From Phytobacter diazotrophicus (GTDB taxonomy: Bacteria; Pseudomonadota; Gammaproteobacteria; Enterobacterales; Enterobacteriaceae): a stretch of 64,000 nucleotides of DNA. Positions 25,550 to 35,265 of this stretch are shown piece by piece. The translations under genes and the position numbers were made by a program. Below the pieces are notes generated by a model. That model was not told the origin of the DNA and ran no database searches. It worked only from the letters and a program-made list of their open reading frames with translations. The stretch's first letter is position 1. Every line of letters starts with the position of its first letter. The DNA is taken from contig SMDE01000002.1 in NCBI GenBank assembly GCA_004346725.1, positions 124,001 through 188,000 on the forward strand, read 5' to 3'.

Positions 25550-27199
25550 ATGTCGACGAAACCGTTTTACTATCAGGATCCCTTCCCGCTGGCGCATGAC
25601 GATACGGAATATTATCTCCTCAGCCGCGAGCATGTTTCTGTTGCCGAGTTTGAGGGGCAGCAGATACTGAAAGTTGAGCCGCAGGCACTCACCCTGCTGG
25701 CGCAACAGGCCTTCCACGACGCCGCCTTTATGCTGCGTCAGGCGCACCAGCAGCAGGTAGCCACTATTCTGACCGACCCGGATGCCAGCGAAAACGACAA
25801 GTACGTGGCGCTGCAATTCCTGCGTAACTCTGAGATTGCCGCCAAAGGCGTGTTGCCGACCTGCCAGGATACCGGCACGGCGATCATTATGGGTAAAAAA
25901 GGCCAGCGCGTATGGACCGGCGGTGGTGATGAAGCGGCGTTAACGCGCGGCGTCTATAACACCTATACCGAAGATAACCTGCGCTACTCGCAAAACGCGG
26001 CGCTGGATATGTACAAAGAGGTGAATACCGGCACCAATCTGCCCGCACAGATTGATCTCTACAGCGTCGATGGCGACGAGTACAAGTTCCTGTGTATGGC
26101 GAAAGGCGGTGGTTCGGCGAACAAAACCTACCTTTACCAGGAAACCAAAGCGCTGATCACTCCGGCGAAGCTGAAAAAATACCTGGTGGAAAAAATGCGT
26201 ACTCTCGGTACTGCCGCCTGTCCGCCGTACCATATCGCCTTCGTGATTGGCGGCACATCTGCGGAATCCACCCTGAAAACGGTCAAACTCGCCTCCACCC
26301 ATTACTATGACGAACTGCCGACCGAAGGCAATGAACATGGTCAGGCGTTCCGCGATACGCAACTGGAAGCAGAATTGATGATCGAGGCGCAAAATCTTGG
26401 CCTCGGTGCGCAGTTCGGCGGGAAATACTTCGCTCATGATATCCGGGTGATTCGCCTGCCGCGCCACGGCGCCTCCTGCCCGGTGGGCATGGGCGTCTCC
26501 TGCTCAGCAGATCGCAATATCAAAGCCAAAATTAACCGCGACGGTATCTGGATTGAAAAACTGGAGTCGAATCCGGGCAGATTCATTCCGCAGGCACTGC
26601 GCGAAGCGGGCGAAGGCGATGCGGTAAAAGTCGACCTCAATCAACCGATGGCTGACATTCTTAAGCAACTGTCACAGCACCCGGTCTCCACCCGCCTCTC
26701 CCTCTCCGGCACGATCATCGTCGCCCGCGACATCGCCCATGCGAAATTACAGGAGATCATCGACCGTGGCGAAGAACTGCCGCAGTATGTGAAAGATCAT
26801 CCGATTTATTACGCAGGCCCGGCGAAAACACCGGAAGGCTATGCCTCCGGCTCCCTCGGCCCGACCACTGCCGGACGCATGGACTCTTATGTCGATCAGT
26901 TGCAGGCGCAGGGTGCAAGCATGGTGATGCTGGCAAAAGGCAACCGCAGCCAGCAGGTGACCGATGCCTGCCATAAACACGGCGGCTTTTACCTCGGCAG
27001 CATTGGCGGCCCGGCGGCGGTACTGGCGCAGCAGAGTATTAAAAGCCTTGAGTGTGTGGCCTACCCGGAGCTGGGAATGGAAGCTATCTGGAAAATCGAG
27101 GTGGAAGACTTCCCGGCCTTCATTCTGGTTGATGATAAAGGCAATGACTTTTTCCAGCAGATCCAGAATAAACAATGCGCTAACTGTGCAATGAAATAA
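25550..27199 (+). CDS. class I (iron-sulfur) fumarate hydratase
   Basis: Start at ATG 25550 (GCGAGAG upstream); 549 residues, the size of FumA/FumB. Visible signatures: [94 protein letters not shown] and the C-terminal beta domain [20 protein letters not shown]. The conserved cysteines for the [4Fe-4S] cluster are present. It converts malate to fumarate (or the reverse) and feeds the reductase. Its place in this cluster makes FumB-like anaerobic use likely. Confidence 0.93.
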   Translation: MSTKPFYYQDPFPLAHDDTEYYLLSREHVSVAEFEGQQILKVEPQALTLLAQQAFHDAAFMLRQAHQQQVATILTDPDASENDKYVALQFLRNSEIAAKGVLPTCQDTGTAIIMGKKGQRVWTGGGDEAALTRGVYNTYTEDNLRYSQNAALDMYKEVNTGTNLPAQIDLYSVDGDEYKFLCMAKGGGSANKTYLYQETKALITPAKLKKYLVEKMRTLGTAACPPYHIAFVIGGTSAESTLKTVKLASTHYYDELPTEGNEHGQAFRDTQLEAELMIEAQNLGLGAQFGGKYFAHDIRVIRLPRHGASCPVGMGVSCSADRNIKAKINRDGIWIEKLESNPGRFIPQALREAGEGDAVKVDLNQPMADILKQLSQHPVSTRLSLSGTIIVARDIAHAKLQEIIDRGEELPQYVKDHPIYYAGPAKTPEGYASGSLGPTTAGRMDSYVDQLQAQGASMVMLAKGNRSQQVTDACHKHGGFYLGSIGGPAAVLAQQSIKSLECVAYPELGMEAIWKIEVEDFPAFILVDDKGNDFFQQIQNKQCANCAMK

Positions 27200-27207
27200 T
27201 TATCTTA

Positions 27208-27238
27208 CGCAGGCCGGTATTTTCCGGCTTGCGATTTT
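27208..27238 (+). terminator. hairpin after fumarase
   Basis: CGCAGGCCGG and CCGGCTTGCG pair with one G-T, loop TATTTT, then ATTTTCC. Moderate terminator 8 bases after the stop codon. Confidence 0.55.
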
Positions 27239-27282
27239 CCGCAAAAGCAATATTATTAGCACATCATCTCCCCTCACTAATT

Positions 27283-27297
27283 AAACTAAAGTAAGCA
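27283..27297 (+). promoter_or_regulatory. AACTAAAGTAAGCA motif upstream of the AEC carrier
   Basis: AAACTAAAGTAAGCA matches 14 of 15 bases of the minus-strand copy at 23426-23440. It lies 118 bases before the carrier start, almost the same distance as that copy from the fumarate reductase (115 bases). Confidence 0.5.
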
Positions 27298-27324
27298 TTC
27301 TGTAATTATTTAAAGCGGAGTGAG

Positions 27325-27340
27325 TGTGACTACCGTCACT
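27325..27340. promoter_or_regulatory. CRP-like site
   Basis: TGTGA-CTACCG-TCACT matches the CRP consensus TGTGA-N6-TCACA in 9 of 10 positions. It is 75-90 bases before the AEC carrier start and part of a longer GTGAGTG/CACTCAC dyad. Confidence 0.5.
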
Positions 27341-27414
27341 CACTATTACAGAAGAGACCGCTAAATTATCCACTGTCAGTACCCTTATAATAAAACATTG
27401 GCACAGGATAATTT

Positions 27415-28353
27415 ATGCAATCAATTTTACTTCAATCTTTGTTCCCTTTAGTTTTCATCATGGTATTAGGTTGGTTGAGCGGAAAATTAGGCTATACCAA
27501 ACGTGAAGATGCCAATGTCATGGCATCTGTGGTTATCCGTTTCGCTCTGCCTTTTCATCTTTTTATTGGCGCATTAAATACTGACCCGGAGAAAATACAG
27601 AATCTGTCATTTATGGCAGTGCTGGTTATTGGTTTGATGGGGTCTTATTTATTTACCTTGATTGTGTCCCGTTTTGTGTTTCGTCACGATATTAAGACCA
27701 GCGCCATACAATCACTGGTCTGCGCCTTCCCGGATATGGCCTATTTTGGCGCGCCGGTACTGGCGGTATTAATCGGCCCGGAAGGCTTTTTAGGCGTGCT
27801 GATTGGCAACGTGGTGACCAGCGTATTTATGATCCCGCTGACCATTGTCCTTATCCGTATGGGCGATAAAAACCACACCGAAGACCTGAACCCGGTGAAA
27901 ATGGTGTTGCAAAATCTGTGGAAAGCGGCGCGTAACCCTATCGTCTGGATCCCGGTAACCGGTATTCTGCTGAGCCTGGCGGGCGTGAAGTTGCCGCATC
28001 TGCTCAGCTCGCCGATTGAGATGGTAGGCAAAATCGCCGGTGGCTTATCGCTCTTCGCACTCGGTCTGCTGTTTTACGGCGAGCGCCCTTCTTTCAACAT
28101 TCAGACCTGTACCAATATTGGTATTAAAAATTTAATTCAGCCGATCATGATGGCCGTTGCCGGCTTAGCGTTCGGCCTGAATCATACGCTGATGCAGCAA
28201 GTCGTGATTATTGGCGCCACCCCTTCGGCTATTGCCGCCGGGATGTTTGCCCTGCGCAGTGATACTTATGTCGAATCGGCGTCATCGTCCATATTATTAG
28301 GAACGGCGCTGGGCGTTATAACCGAAGGGTTCATGATATATTTGGTTTCATAA
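27415..28353 (+). CDS. AEC-family transporter (malate permease-like)
   Basis: 312 residues with about 10 membrane segments, the auxin-efflux-carrier fold (Mem_trans). Typical parts: LFPLVFIMVLGWLSGKLGYT at the N-terminus, SLVCAFPDMAYFGAPVLAVL with the conserved N/D-M-x-Y-x-G-x-P motif, and VIIGATPSAIAAGMFALRSD near the C-terminus. Bacterial relatives (MdcF, MleP) carry malonate or malate. Followed by NAD malic enzyme, so malate is the probable substrate. Confidence 0.85.
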   Translation: MQSILLQSLFPLVFIMVLGWLSGKLGYTKREDANVMASVVIRFALPFHLFIGALNTDPEKIQNLSFMAVLVIGLMGSYLFTLIVSRFVFRHDIKTSAIQSLVCAFPDMAYFGAPVLAVLIGPEGFLGVLIGNVVTSVFMIPLTIVLIRMGDKNHTEDLNPVKMVLQNLWKAARNPIVWIPVTGILLSLAGVKLPHLLSSPIEMVGKIAGGLSLFALGLLFYGERPSFNIQTCTNIGIKNLIQPIMMAVAGLAFGLNHTLMQQVVIIGATPSAIAAGMFALRSDTYVESASSSILLGTALGVITEGFMIYLVS

Positions 28354-28537
28354 ATCAAGTATCAACAGATGTTATTTAACTAATTAAAGTTTTAATAAAT
28401 TAAACAAACCCAAAGTCAGCGCCATGTGCGATTAGAATGGCATGGCGTAACTTCATCTACACCAGGCGACCTCATTAATAGCGGCAATACGTTGCCGTTT
28501 TTGCAGGCAAGGTATGTGTTTATTCAGGAGTCGTAAC

Positions 28538-30223
28538 ATGTTAAAAAAAGAGATGCTGTACACGCCCTATACTGGCGCGGTATTGCTGGAAACCCCATTA
28601 TTAAATAAAGGACTGGCGTTTACACAGGAAGAGCGCCAGGCACTCAATTTAAATGGATTGCTCCCTGACACGGTAGAAACTATTAAAGAACAAACCGACC
28701 GGGCATGGGCGCAGTTTTGCGATTTCAAACGTGATATTTCAAAACATGTTTATTTGCGCAATATTCAGGACACCAACGAGACATTATTTTATAACCTGGT
28801 GCGCACCCATTTAAGCGAAATGCTGCCGATCATTTATACCCCGACAGTGGGCGAAGCCTGCGAGCATTTCTCCGACATCTATCGCCGGGCCCGTGGCCTG
28901 TTTATCTCCTGGCCGAACCGCCACCAGATTGATGAGATGCTGCAACAATTTTCACGTAACGATATCCGCGTCATTGTGGTGACAGACGGTGAGCGCATTC
29001 TGGGCCTCGGAGACCAGGGCGTGGGCGGAATGGGGATTCCCATTGGCAAACTCTCACTCTATACCGCCTGCGGCGGCATCAACCCGGCTACTACCCTGCC
29101 TATTATGCTTGACGTTGGCACCAACAATGCTCAACGCCTGGACGACCCGCTCTATATGGGCTGGCGGCATCCGCGTATTAGCGATGATCAGTACATGGAA
29201 TTTATGGACATGTTCATCGATGCCGTCAAAGCCCGCTGGCCGGATGTCCTCTTACAGTTCGAAGATTTCGCCCAGAAGAACGCGACGAAATTGCTCAACC
29301 GCTACCGGGATAAATTGTGCTGCTTCAATGATGACATTCAGGGCACCGCCGCCGTTACGCTGGGCACCCTGATCGCCGCCTCGCGTACCGCAGGCGTCAA
29401 TTTGCAGGATCAGCGGATCGTCTTTTTAGGCGGTGGCTCCGCAGGCTGCGGCATTGCGGAAAAAATCATTGCTTATATGGTCTCAACAGGCTTAAGCGAA
29501 GCCCAGGCGCGCGGCCGCGTCTTTATGGTCGACCGCTTTGGCCTGCTGACGGACGACATGCCGAATCTGCACGATTTCCAGCAAAAACTGGTGACCCCGC
29601 GCGAGGCTATCGCCCACTGGGATGTGGAACAGAACAATATCTCTCTGCTGGATGTGGTGCGTAACGCCCACCCGACGGTCATGATCGGTGTTTCCGGTCA
29701 GCCGGGCCTGTTCAGCGAAGAGATCGTCAAAGAGATGTACAGCCACTGTCCGCGCCCGATCATTATGCCGCTCTCCAACCCGACCTCCCGGGCGGAAGCG
29801 CAGCCGCGTGACCTGATTGAATGGACCCAGGGCGCGGCGCTGATTGCCACCGGCAGCCCGTTTGCACCGGTGCATTACGATGGCGCGGTCTACGAGATTG
29901 CTCAGTGCAACAACGCCTACATTTTCCCTGGGCTGGGGCTTGGGATCCTCGCTGGTAACGCAAAGCGGGTAACGGAAAACATGTTGATGGCCGCAAGCCA
30001 GGCGCTGGCCGCCCATTCACCGCAGGCCACCCTGGAGCGCGGCGGTCTGTTACCGGCAGTGGAAGATATTGGTGAGATTTCACGCGCCATTGCGTTAGCC
30101 ACTGCGCGTGCGGCTCAGCAGGATGGCGTTGCCCCGCAGGCCAGCGACGACGAACTGCATGCGGCAATAGAGAAAACCTTCTGGGAAGCGCAATACGCTC
30201 CCTATAAACGCGCATCGTTCTAA
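28538..30223 (+). CDS. maeA: NAD-dependent malic enzyme
   Basis: Start at ATG 28538 with CAGGAG upstream; 561 residues. Signatures: [60 protein letters not shown] (metal ligands), [20 protein letters not shown], the NAD fold [20 protein letters not shown] and [20 protein letters not shown]. Decarboxylates malate to pyruvate with NADH formation, supplying the reductant that the fumarate reductase consumes. It follows the AEC carrier, probably in one transcript or a tandem promoter unit. Confidence 0.94.
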   Translation: MLKKEMLYTPYTGAVLLETPLLNKGLAFTQEERQALNLNGLLPDTVETIKEQTDRAWAQFCDFKRDISKHVYLRNIQDTNETLFYNLVRTHLSEMLPIIYTPTVGEACEHFSDIYRRARGLFISWPNRHQIDEMLQQFSRNDIRVIVVTDGERILGLGDQGVGGMGIPIGKLSLYTACGGINPATTLPIMLDVGTNNAQRLDDPLYMGWRHPRISDDQYMEFMDMFIDAVKARWPDVLLQFEDFAQKNATKLLNRYRDKLCCFNDDIQGTAAVTLGTLIAASRTAGVNLQDQRIVFLGGGSAGCGIAEKIIAYMVSTGLSEAQARGRVFMVDRFGLLTDDMPNLHDFQQKLVTPREAIAHWDVEQNNISLLDVVRNAHPTVMIGVSGQPGLFSEEIVKEMYSHCPRPIIMPLSNPTSRAEAQPRDLIEWTQGAALIATGSPFAPVHYDGAVYEIAQCNNAYIFPGLGLGILAGNAKRVTENMLMAASQALAAHSPQATLERGGLLPAVEDIGEISRAIALATARAAQQDGVAPQASDDELHAAIEKTFWEAQYAPYKRASF

Positions 30224-30397
30224 ACCCGCGCAGACAGGGGAAAGGATCTCCCCTGCTTTCAGGCCGTAGACCGTGAGTAAACATGGCGGGTTTTATAATT
30301 TTTGACATACCCTAAACGGAGGACAATGATAGCGGTCTCATGCTATTGCGTGGATGCTGTCGGCGCGCGCAAAAAACGTCATCACAAGGAAAAACCG

Positions 30398-31150
30398 ATG
30401 AACGCATTTTTCTCTACCCAGGCCGGTTGTGTTGTCCGCTGGTTAGATCTCCCCGGCGACGGTGTGCCGCTGGTCTTTGTGCACGGCCTTGGCTGCGCCT
30501 CCTCTTACGAGTACCCCCGCGTGGTCTGCGATAAAAACTTCCAGGGCCGACGCGCCATCCTGATTGACCTTCCAGGTTACGGCTATAGCGAGAAACCAAA
30601 AGAATTTCGCTACTCCATCAGCGAACAAGCCGCTGTTGTCTGCGAACTGATCGCCCATTTACAGCTTGATGATTACTTCCTGTATGGACATAGCATGGGG
30701 GGCAGTATCGCCATTGAAGCCGCAACCCAACTTAGCGGTTTACGTGGTCTGATAGTCTCGGAGCCCAACTTCCGCCCCGATGGGGGATTTTTTAGCCGCC
30801 AGATTTGTCGGGTCGATGAAGAGACCTATATCACTCATGTCTATGCGCTCATGATGAACAACTATAAAAACCCCTGGACCGGAAGTTTATCGGCCGCCGC
30901 CCCCTGGGCCGTCTGGCGTGGCGCATCCAGCCTGATTACCGGCAATCAGTGGTTTGAAATGTTTGTTGAACTCAATAAGCCCATCTGCCTGCTGTTTGGC
31001 GCAGAATCCCTGCCGGATGCTGATTTTACGCAACTGAGCGCCATGGGGATCGCCACGGTGGAACTGGCCGACTGCGGGCACAATATGTCGTGGGAGAACC
31101 CACCCGCCCTTGCCGCCGCGCTGGCCGCGTTCTGCACCGCGCACGAATAG
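30398..31150 (+). CDS. alpha/beta hydrolase
   Basis: Start at ATG 30398 (AAGGA upstream), 250 residues; the longer frame from 30302 lacks a ribosome site. Oxyanion motif VFVHGLGCASSYEYP, nucleophile elbow LYGHSMGGSIAIEAA, acid in SLPDADF and His in ADCGHNMSWENP. Substrate unknown; it follows maeA in the same direction, but a separate job is possible. Its stop is only 3 bases from the end of the convergent dhaR, leaving no room for a terminator between them. Confidence 0.82.
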   Translation: MNAFFSTQAGCVVRWLDLPGDGVPLVFVHGLGCASSYEYPRVVCDKNFQGRRAILIDLPGYGYSEKPKEFRYSISEQAAVVCELIAHLQLDDYFLYGHSMGGSIAIEAATQLSGLRGLIVSEPNFRPDGGFFSRQICRVDEETYITHVYALMMNNYKNPWTGSLSAAAPWAVWRGASSLITGNQWFEMFVELNKPICLLFGAESLPDADFTQLSAMGIATVELADCGHNMSWENPPALAAALAAFCTAHE

Positions 31151-31153
31151 CCC

Positions 31154-33076
31154 TTAGCGCAGGTGTGTGCGCTTAAACTGGCTGGCATCAATGTCGTACT
31201 GCTTCATCTTGCGCCACAGGGTGGTACGACCAATATTGAGCAATTGCGACATCTCCTGTATTCGCCCGTTGGTCACTCTGGCAGCCTGGATAATCGCCTC
31301 TTTTTCAACGGCGGAAAACGTCAGATTGGCAGCCAGTCTGGCGCCCGGTTCCTGCGGCGCACTCCCTTCGTTAAACAACCACTCCGGCAGATGGCTCAGG
31401 CGAATATGGCCCTGTTCGCTGCTGATCGCGATATTTTCAATAATACTGTTGAGCTCGAAATCATTCCCCGGCCAGGAGTAGGCCACCAGCCGGGCCAGTG
31501 CATCGTCATCTACCCTAAGCCGCGAGGAAAATCGTCGCTCCAGCCCGCGCAGACGGCTTTGTACCAGGGCAGGAATACTGTCGCGACGTTCCCGCAGGGG
31601 CGGGATGACGACCTCAAAGGCGCGCAAAGCATAATAAAGCTGACGGCTAAAGCGGTTTTGCTCCACCAGATTGCCCAAATCGACCGTGGTGGCAGCAATG
31701 ACTTTGATATCCACCGGCACCAGACGCCTGGCCTCAAGCCGGGTAAGTACCCCTTGCTTGATGACCTGCAATAGCGCGGATTGCAGCTCGGGGGCCAGAT
31801 ACTCGATTTTTTCCAGAAACAGCGTACCGCCATTGGCCAGTTCCAGGCGGCTGAGGCGCCCTTTCTCATTTTCCGTCGCCGCGCTGCCCATAAAATCAAG
31901 CCCCAGCGCACTGTCGGCATACAACTGACAGTTAACGGCGATGTACGGCCCCCCGGCGCGTTCGCTCTCATTGTGAATGGCCTGCGACATCAGCTCCTTA
32001 CCCACCCCCTCTTCCCCATACAGCAGAACAGGAAACGCCCCGCGCGCCGCCTGCCGACCGGCCTGAATCAGTCGGCGGGTTTGCGGATCGTCGGCGGGCA
32101 TCTGCTCGAAGGTATGGCTGACTTTACCCAACTGGCTGGTCATTAACTGACGCATCTGCTCAACCGGGTGTAGCAGCAAAATAAAGCTATTCCCCTGCTC
32201 TTCGACGATGGGTTTGAGGGTCACCACCGCATCAATAAACTGGTGTTGGCTTTCGAACGTCACCTCTGCGTGATTGACCGCCCTGGCATGTTTAATCGCC
32301 CGGCGAAGCAGCGCGGGCAATGTCACCAGATCGCTAATGTTTTTCCCCTGGCTGACCTGGGCGTCGAGAAACAGCATGCGCGCCGCCTGCACATTGAGAA
32401 ATTGCAGCACCCCCTGCTCATTCCAGGCCATCACGCCGTCATCCATACTCTCCAGCAGGCCGTACATCTGATTCAGATGGCGGTTAGATTCCGCCAGCAA
32501 ATTGTCCGTCAGGAGCGAGTTGCCAATTTCTCTGGCCGTTGCCAACGTCAGCGACAGATCCGCCGGGGAAGCATGTTCCGCCCGGCAACACAGCGCAATA
32601 GACCCGGACAGCCGACCATGGTTGTCGAATACCGGCGTTGAGCAAAAGGCCCACGGGAACAGCGCCTGTTTGAAATGCTGGCAGCCCAGCGTCTTTACCG
32701 GCTGGCCCATCATCGCCGCCAGCGACAGCGCACAACTGCCAATAATACTTTCCGCACAGTAGCTGCCCGGCAGGAAGCCGAGCCGGGACAGCGCGTCAAG
32801 CGTGTCGGGATGGCCACAGCGACTCAAAATACAGGCAGACTCATCAAGGATAAATAGCGCGCAGGGCCGCCCTTCCATATATTCCAGGGCATCCTCCAGC
32901 GCCGCCTGACCAATCGTCAGCAGCCCGGTTTTACGGCGGCTGATCGTCTCAAACGTCAGCCCCTGTGCCTGGTGCGGCGTGCCCCAGGTGTCACGCTGCA
33001 TGATCTTTTCGCAGCGCTGCCAGGAGTGAGCGATGAAGGTGGCGACCTCCTGTTCTGCCGTTTGATGCTGTGTCAT
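31154..33076 (-). CDS. dhaR: DhaR, activator of the dihydroxyacetone kinase operon
   Basis: Taken from ATG 33076: 640 residues, matching the ~639 of E. coli DhaR. GAF-type N-terminus (LGFLPGSYCAESIIGSCALS), PAS domain (MYGLLESMDDGVMAWNEQGV), AAA domain with Walker A LLYGEEGVGKELMSQ, and Fis-type HTH (VTNGRIQEMSQLLNIGRTTL). The GAFTGA loop needed for sigma-54 contact is absent, and Walker B reads GGTLFLEKIEY rather than FLDEI. This agrees with DhaR being a sigma-70-dependent activator that binds DhaK and DhaL. Divergent from dhaKLM. Confidence 0.93.
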   Translation of the reverse strand: MTQHQTAEQEVATFIAHSWQRCEKIMQRDTWGTPHQAQGLTFETISRRKTGLLTIGQAALEDALEYMEGRPCALFILDESACILSRCGHPDTLDALSRLGFLPGSYCAESIIGSCALSLAAMMGQPVKTLGCQHFKQALFPWAFCSTPVFDNHGRLSGSIALCCRAEHASPADLSLTLATAREIGNSLLTDNLLAESNRHLNQMYGLLESMDDGVMAWNEQGVLQFLNVQAARMLFLDAQVSQGKNISDLVTLPALLRRAIKHARAVNHAEVTFESQHQFIDAVVTLKPIVEEQGNSFILLLHPVEQMRQLMTSQLGKVSHTFEQMPADDPQTRRLIQAGRQAARGAFPVLLYGEEGVGKELMSQAIHNESERAGGPYIAVNCQLYADSALGLDFMGSAATENEKGRLSRLELANGGTLFLEKIEYLAPELQSALLQVIKQGVLTRLEARRLVPVDIKVIAATTVDLGNLVEQNRFSRQLYYALRAFEVVIPPLRERRDSIPALVQSRLRGLERRFSSRLRVDDDALARLVAYSWPGNDFELNSIIENIAISSEQGHIRLSHLPEWLFNEGSAPQEPGARLAANLTFSAVEKEAIIQAARVTNGRIQEMSQLLNIGRTTLWRKMKQYDIDASQFKRTHLR

Positions 33077-33146
33077 GCGCGGTTCCGTCTGAGTCGGGTA
33101 AGGGACGTTATTGTCGCTACAGCCGAAAAAAGAAATCAACGTAAAC

Positions 33147-33384
33147 GTTCCATTATGGAACCTGCGTCAATAACGCTGACCCAGGATGCGATCCGCCTCG
33201 CGTTAGCCGCAGCACTGAGTGGCTGGCGCTGATCGCTGTCCGGGTTCGCCGATTTTTTGCACAAAATATATTCTGCATCGGAACCGGGGTAAAAAAGGCG
33301 GGCATTGCTCGCATTTTCCCCGTTTCTCCGGCAAAAGCGTTCCGTTATGAAACATTTATCCGCAAGGGTGTTTCACTATGAAAC
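33147..33384. promoter_or_regulatory. three DhaR-box-like palindromes
   Basis: GTTCCATTATGGAAC at 33147-33161 (7-base arms, one central base), GTTCCGTTATGAAAC at 33339-33353 and GTTTCACTATGAAAC at 33370-33384. The two right-hand boxes are 31 bases apart start to start, about three helical turns, and 153-198 bases before dhaK. The left box is 71 bases before the dhaR start and could serve autoregulation. Confidence 0.7.
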
Positions 33385-33536
33385 CCAATTTTTTGGCATT
33401 TTCTTTTTCGCTCGCCAGAGGAGAATCAGCACATCGGCCAGGGAAACCCGTACGACGGGTATCCGCCGCTGATGCCCTACAACATCAGGCCTGCGCGCTG
33501 CGGATGGCCTGGCTCACCTCCTGCGGAGTATGAATA
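33385..33536. other. dhaK leader region
   Basis: 152 bases between the last DhaR-like box and the dhaK start. It should contain the dhaK promoter and a long untranslated leader; no gene seen. GGAG lies 9 bases before the dhaK ATG. Confidence 0.4.
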
Positions 33537-34607
33537 ATGAAAAAACTGATTAACCGTGTGGAAGATGTATTAAGCGAACAATTAGCAGGCCTTGCAAAAG
33601 CGCACCCTGAGCTGACGCTGCACCAGGACCCGGTGTATATGACCCGTGCCGATGCCCCGGTCGCCGGGAAAGTGGCGCTGTTATCCGGCGGCGGCAGCGG
33701 TCATGAGCCGATGCACTGCGGCTATATCGGCAAAGGTATGTTAAGCGGTGCCTGCCCTGGCGAGATTTTCACCTCACCCACGCCGGATAAAATGTTCGAA
33801 TGCGCCATGAACATTGATGGTGGCGAAGGCGTGTTGTTAATCATCAAAAACTACACGGGCGATATCCTCAATTTCGAAACCGCCGCTGAGCTGCTGCACG
33901 ACAGCGGCGTGAAGGTCACAACCGTGGTGGTGGATGACGATGTCGCCGTGAAAGACAGTCTCTATACCGCCGGACGCCGTGGGGTGGCAAATACCGTCTT
34001 AATTGAAAAACTGGTCGGCGCCGCCGCCGAGCGCGGAGATTCACTGGATGCCTGCGCGCAGTTGGGCCGTAAGCTCAACAATCAGGGACACTCCATTGGT
34101 ATCGCCTTAAGCGCCTGTACGGTTCCTGCGGCCGGTCAGCCTTCGTTTACCCTTGCGGACAACGAGATGGAATTTGGCGTGGGTATCCACGGCGAACCGG
34201 GGATCGACCGCCGCCCGTTTAGCTCGCTTGATACCACTGTCGACGAGATGTTTGACGTGCTGCTGGAAAATGGCAACTACAGCCGCACCCTGCGCGAATG
34301 GGATCACACCAGCGGAAGCTGGCAGGAAGTCAAACAGAGCAAACAGGCTCTACAGCGCGGCGATCGCGTTATTGCGATGGTCAACAACCTGGGCGCAACG
34401 CCGCTGTCTGAGCTGTACGGCGTTTACAACCGGCTGGAAACTCGCTGCCAGGAAGCCGGTATTGTCATCGAACGCAACCTGGTCGGTAGCTGGTGTACAT
34501 CACTGGACATGGGCGGCTTCTCCATTACCTTGCTGAAAGCCGACGACGAGATCCTCGCTTTGTGGGATGCGCCTGTCCATACACCGGCCATGACCTGGGG
34601 TAACTAA
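33537..34607 (+). CDS. dhaK: dihydroxyacetone kinase subunit DhaK
   Basis: 356 residues. Substrate-binding site LSGGGSGHEPMHCGYIGKGM (first His contacts the substrate) and the His that forms the hemiaminal with dihydroxyacetone in VGIHGEPGIDRRPF. Binds dihydroxyacetone covalently and receives phosphate from ADP held by DhaL. Cytoplasmic. First gene of dhaKLM, which makes dihydroxyacetone phosphate for glycolysis; also a co-regulator of DhaR. Confidence 0.96.
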   Translation: MKKLINRVEDVLSEQLAGLAKAHPELTLHQDPVYMTRADAPVAGKVALLSGGGSGHEPMHCGYIGKGMLSGACPGEIFTSPTPDKMFECAMNIDGGEGVLLIIKNYTGDILNFETAAELLHDSGVKVTTVVVDDDVAVKDSLYTAGRRGVANTVLIEKLVGAAAERGDSLDACAQLGRKLNNQGHSIGIALSACTVPAAGQPSFTLADNEMEFGVGIHGEPGIDRRPFSSLDTTVDEMFDVLLENGNYSRTLREWDHTSGSWQEVKQSKQALQRGDRVIAMVNNLGATPLSELYGVYNRLETRCQEAGIVIERNLVGSWCTSLDMGGFSITLLKADDEILALWDAPVHTPAMTWGN

Positions 34608-34617
34608 GGAATTTTTT

Positions 34618-35250
34618 ATGTCGCTGAACAGAAACCAAATTGTTGACTGGCTCTACCGCTGCGGCGAGGTCTTCACCAAAGAGAGTGATTTCCTCACCGG
34701 CCTGGACAGGGCCATTGGTGATGCGGACCACGGCCTGAACATGCATCGCGGCTTTAGCAAAGTGGTGGAAAAACTGCCCGCCATTGCAGACAAAGACATC
34801 GGCTTTATTCTCAAAAACACCGGTATGGTGCTGCTCTCTAACGTCGGTGGGGCCAGCGGTCCATTGTTTGGCACCTTTTTTCTGCGCGCCGCGCAGGCGA
34901 CCCAGGCCCATCAAAGCCTGACGCTTGTTGAGCTGCATCAGATGATCCGTGAAGGCGCCGAAGGGGTAATCAGCCGTGGTAAAGCAGAGCCCGGCGACAA
35001 AACCATGTGTGACGTCTGGCTGCCCGTCGCGGAATCGCTGGAGCAGGCCATCGCGCAAAACCTGTCCATTCCCGCGGCTCTGGATGCCGCAAGCCAGGTG
35101 GCGGAAAAGGCAGTTCAGTCGACCATCACCATGCAGGCCCGTAAAGGCCGCGCCAGCTATCTGGGCGAACGCAGTATTGGTCATCAGGACCCTGGCGCAA
35201 CCTCGGTGATGTTTATGGTGCAGATGCTGGCGGCAGCCGCAAAAGCGTAA
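34618..35250 (+). CDS. dhaL: dihydroxyacetone kinase ADP-binding subunit DhaL
   Basis: 210 residues, 10 bases after dhaK. Mg-coordinating aspartates in AIGDADHGLNMHRGF, glycine-rich nucleotide loop NVGGASGPLFGTFFLRAA and the DPGATSVMFM end (GHQDPGA). It holds a permanent ADP that is re-phosphorylated by DhaM instead of exchanged for ATP. Confidence 0.96.
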   Translation: MSLNRNQIVDWLYRCGEVFTKESDFLTGLDRAIGDADHGLNMHRGFSKVVEKLPAIADKDIGFILKNTGMVLLSNVGGASGPLFGTFFLRAAQATQAHQSLTLVELHQMIREGAEGVISRGKAEPGDKTMCDVWLPVAESLEQAIAQNLSIPAALDAASQVAEKAVQSTITMQARKGRASYLGERSIGHQDPGATSVMFMVQMLAAAAKA

Positions 35251-35265
35251 AAGAAGGAAACGGCG

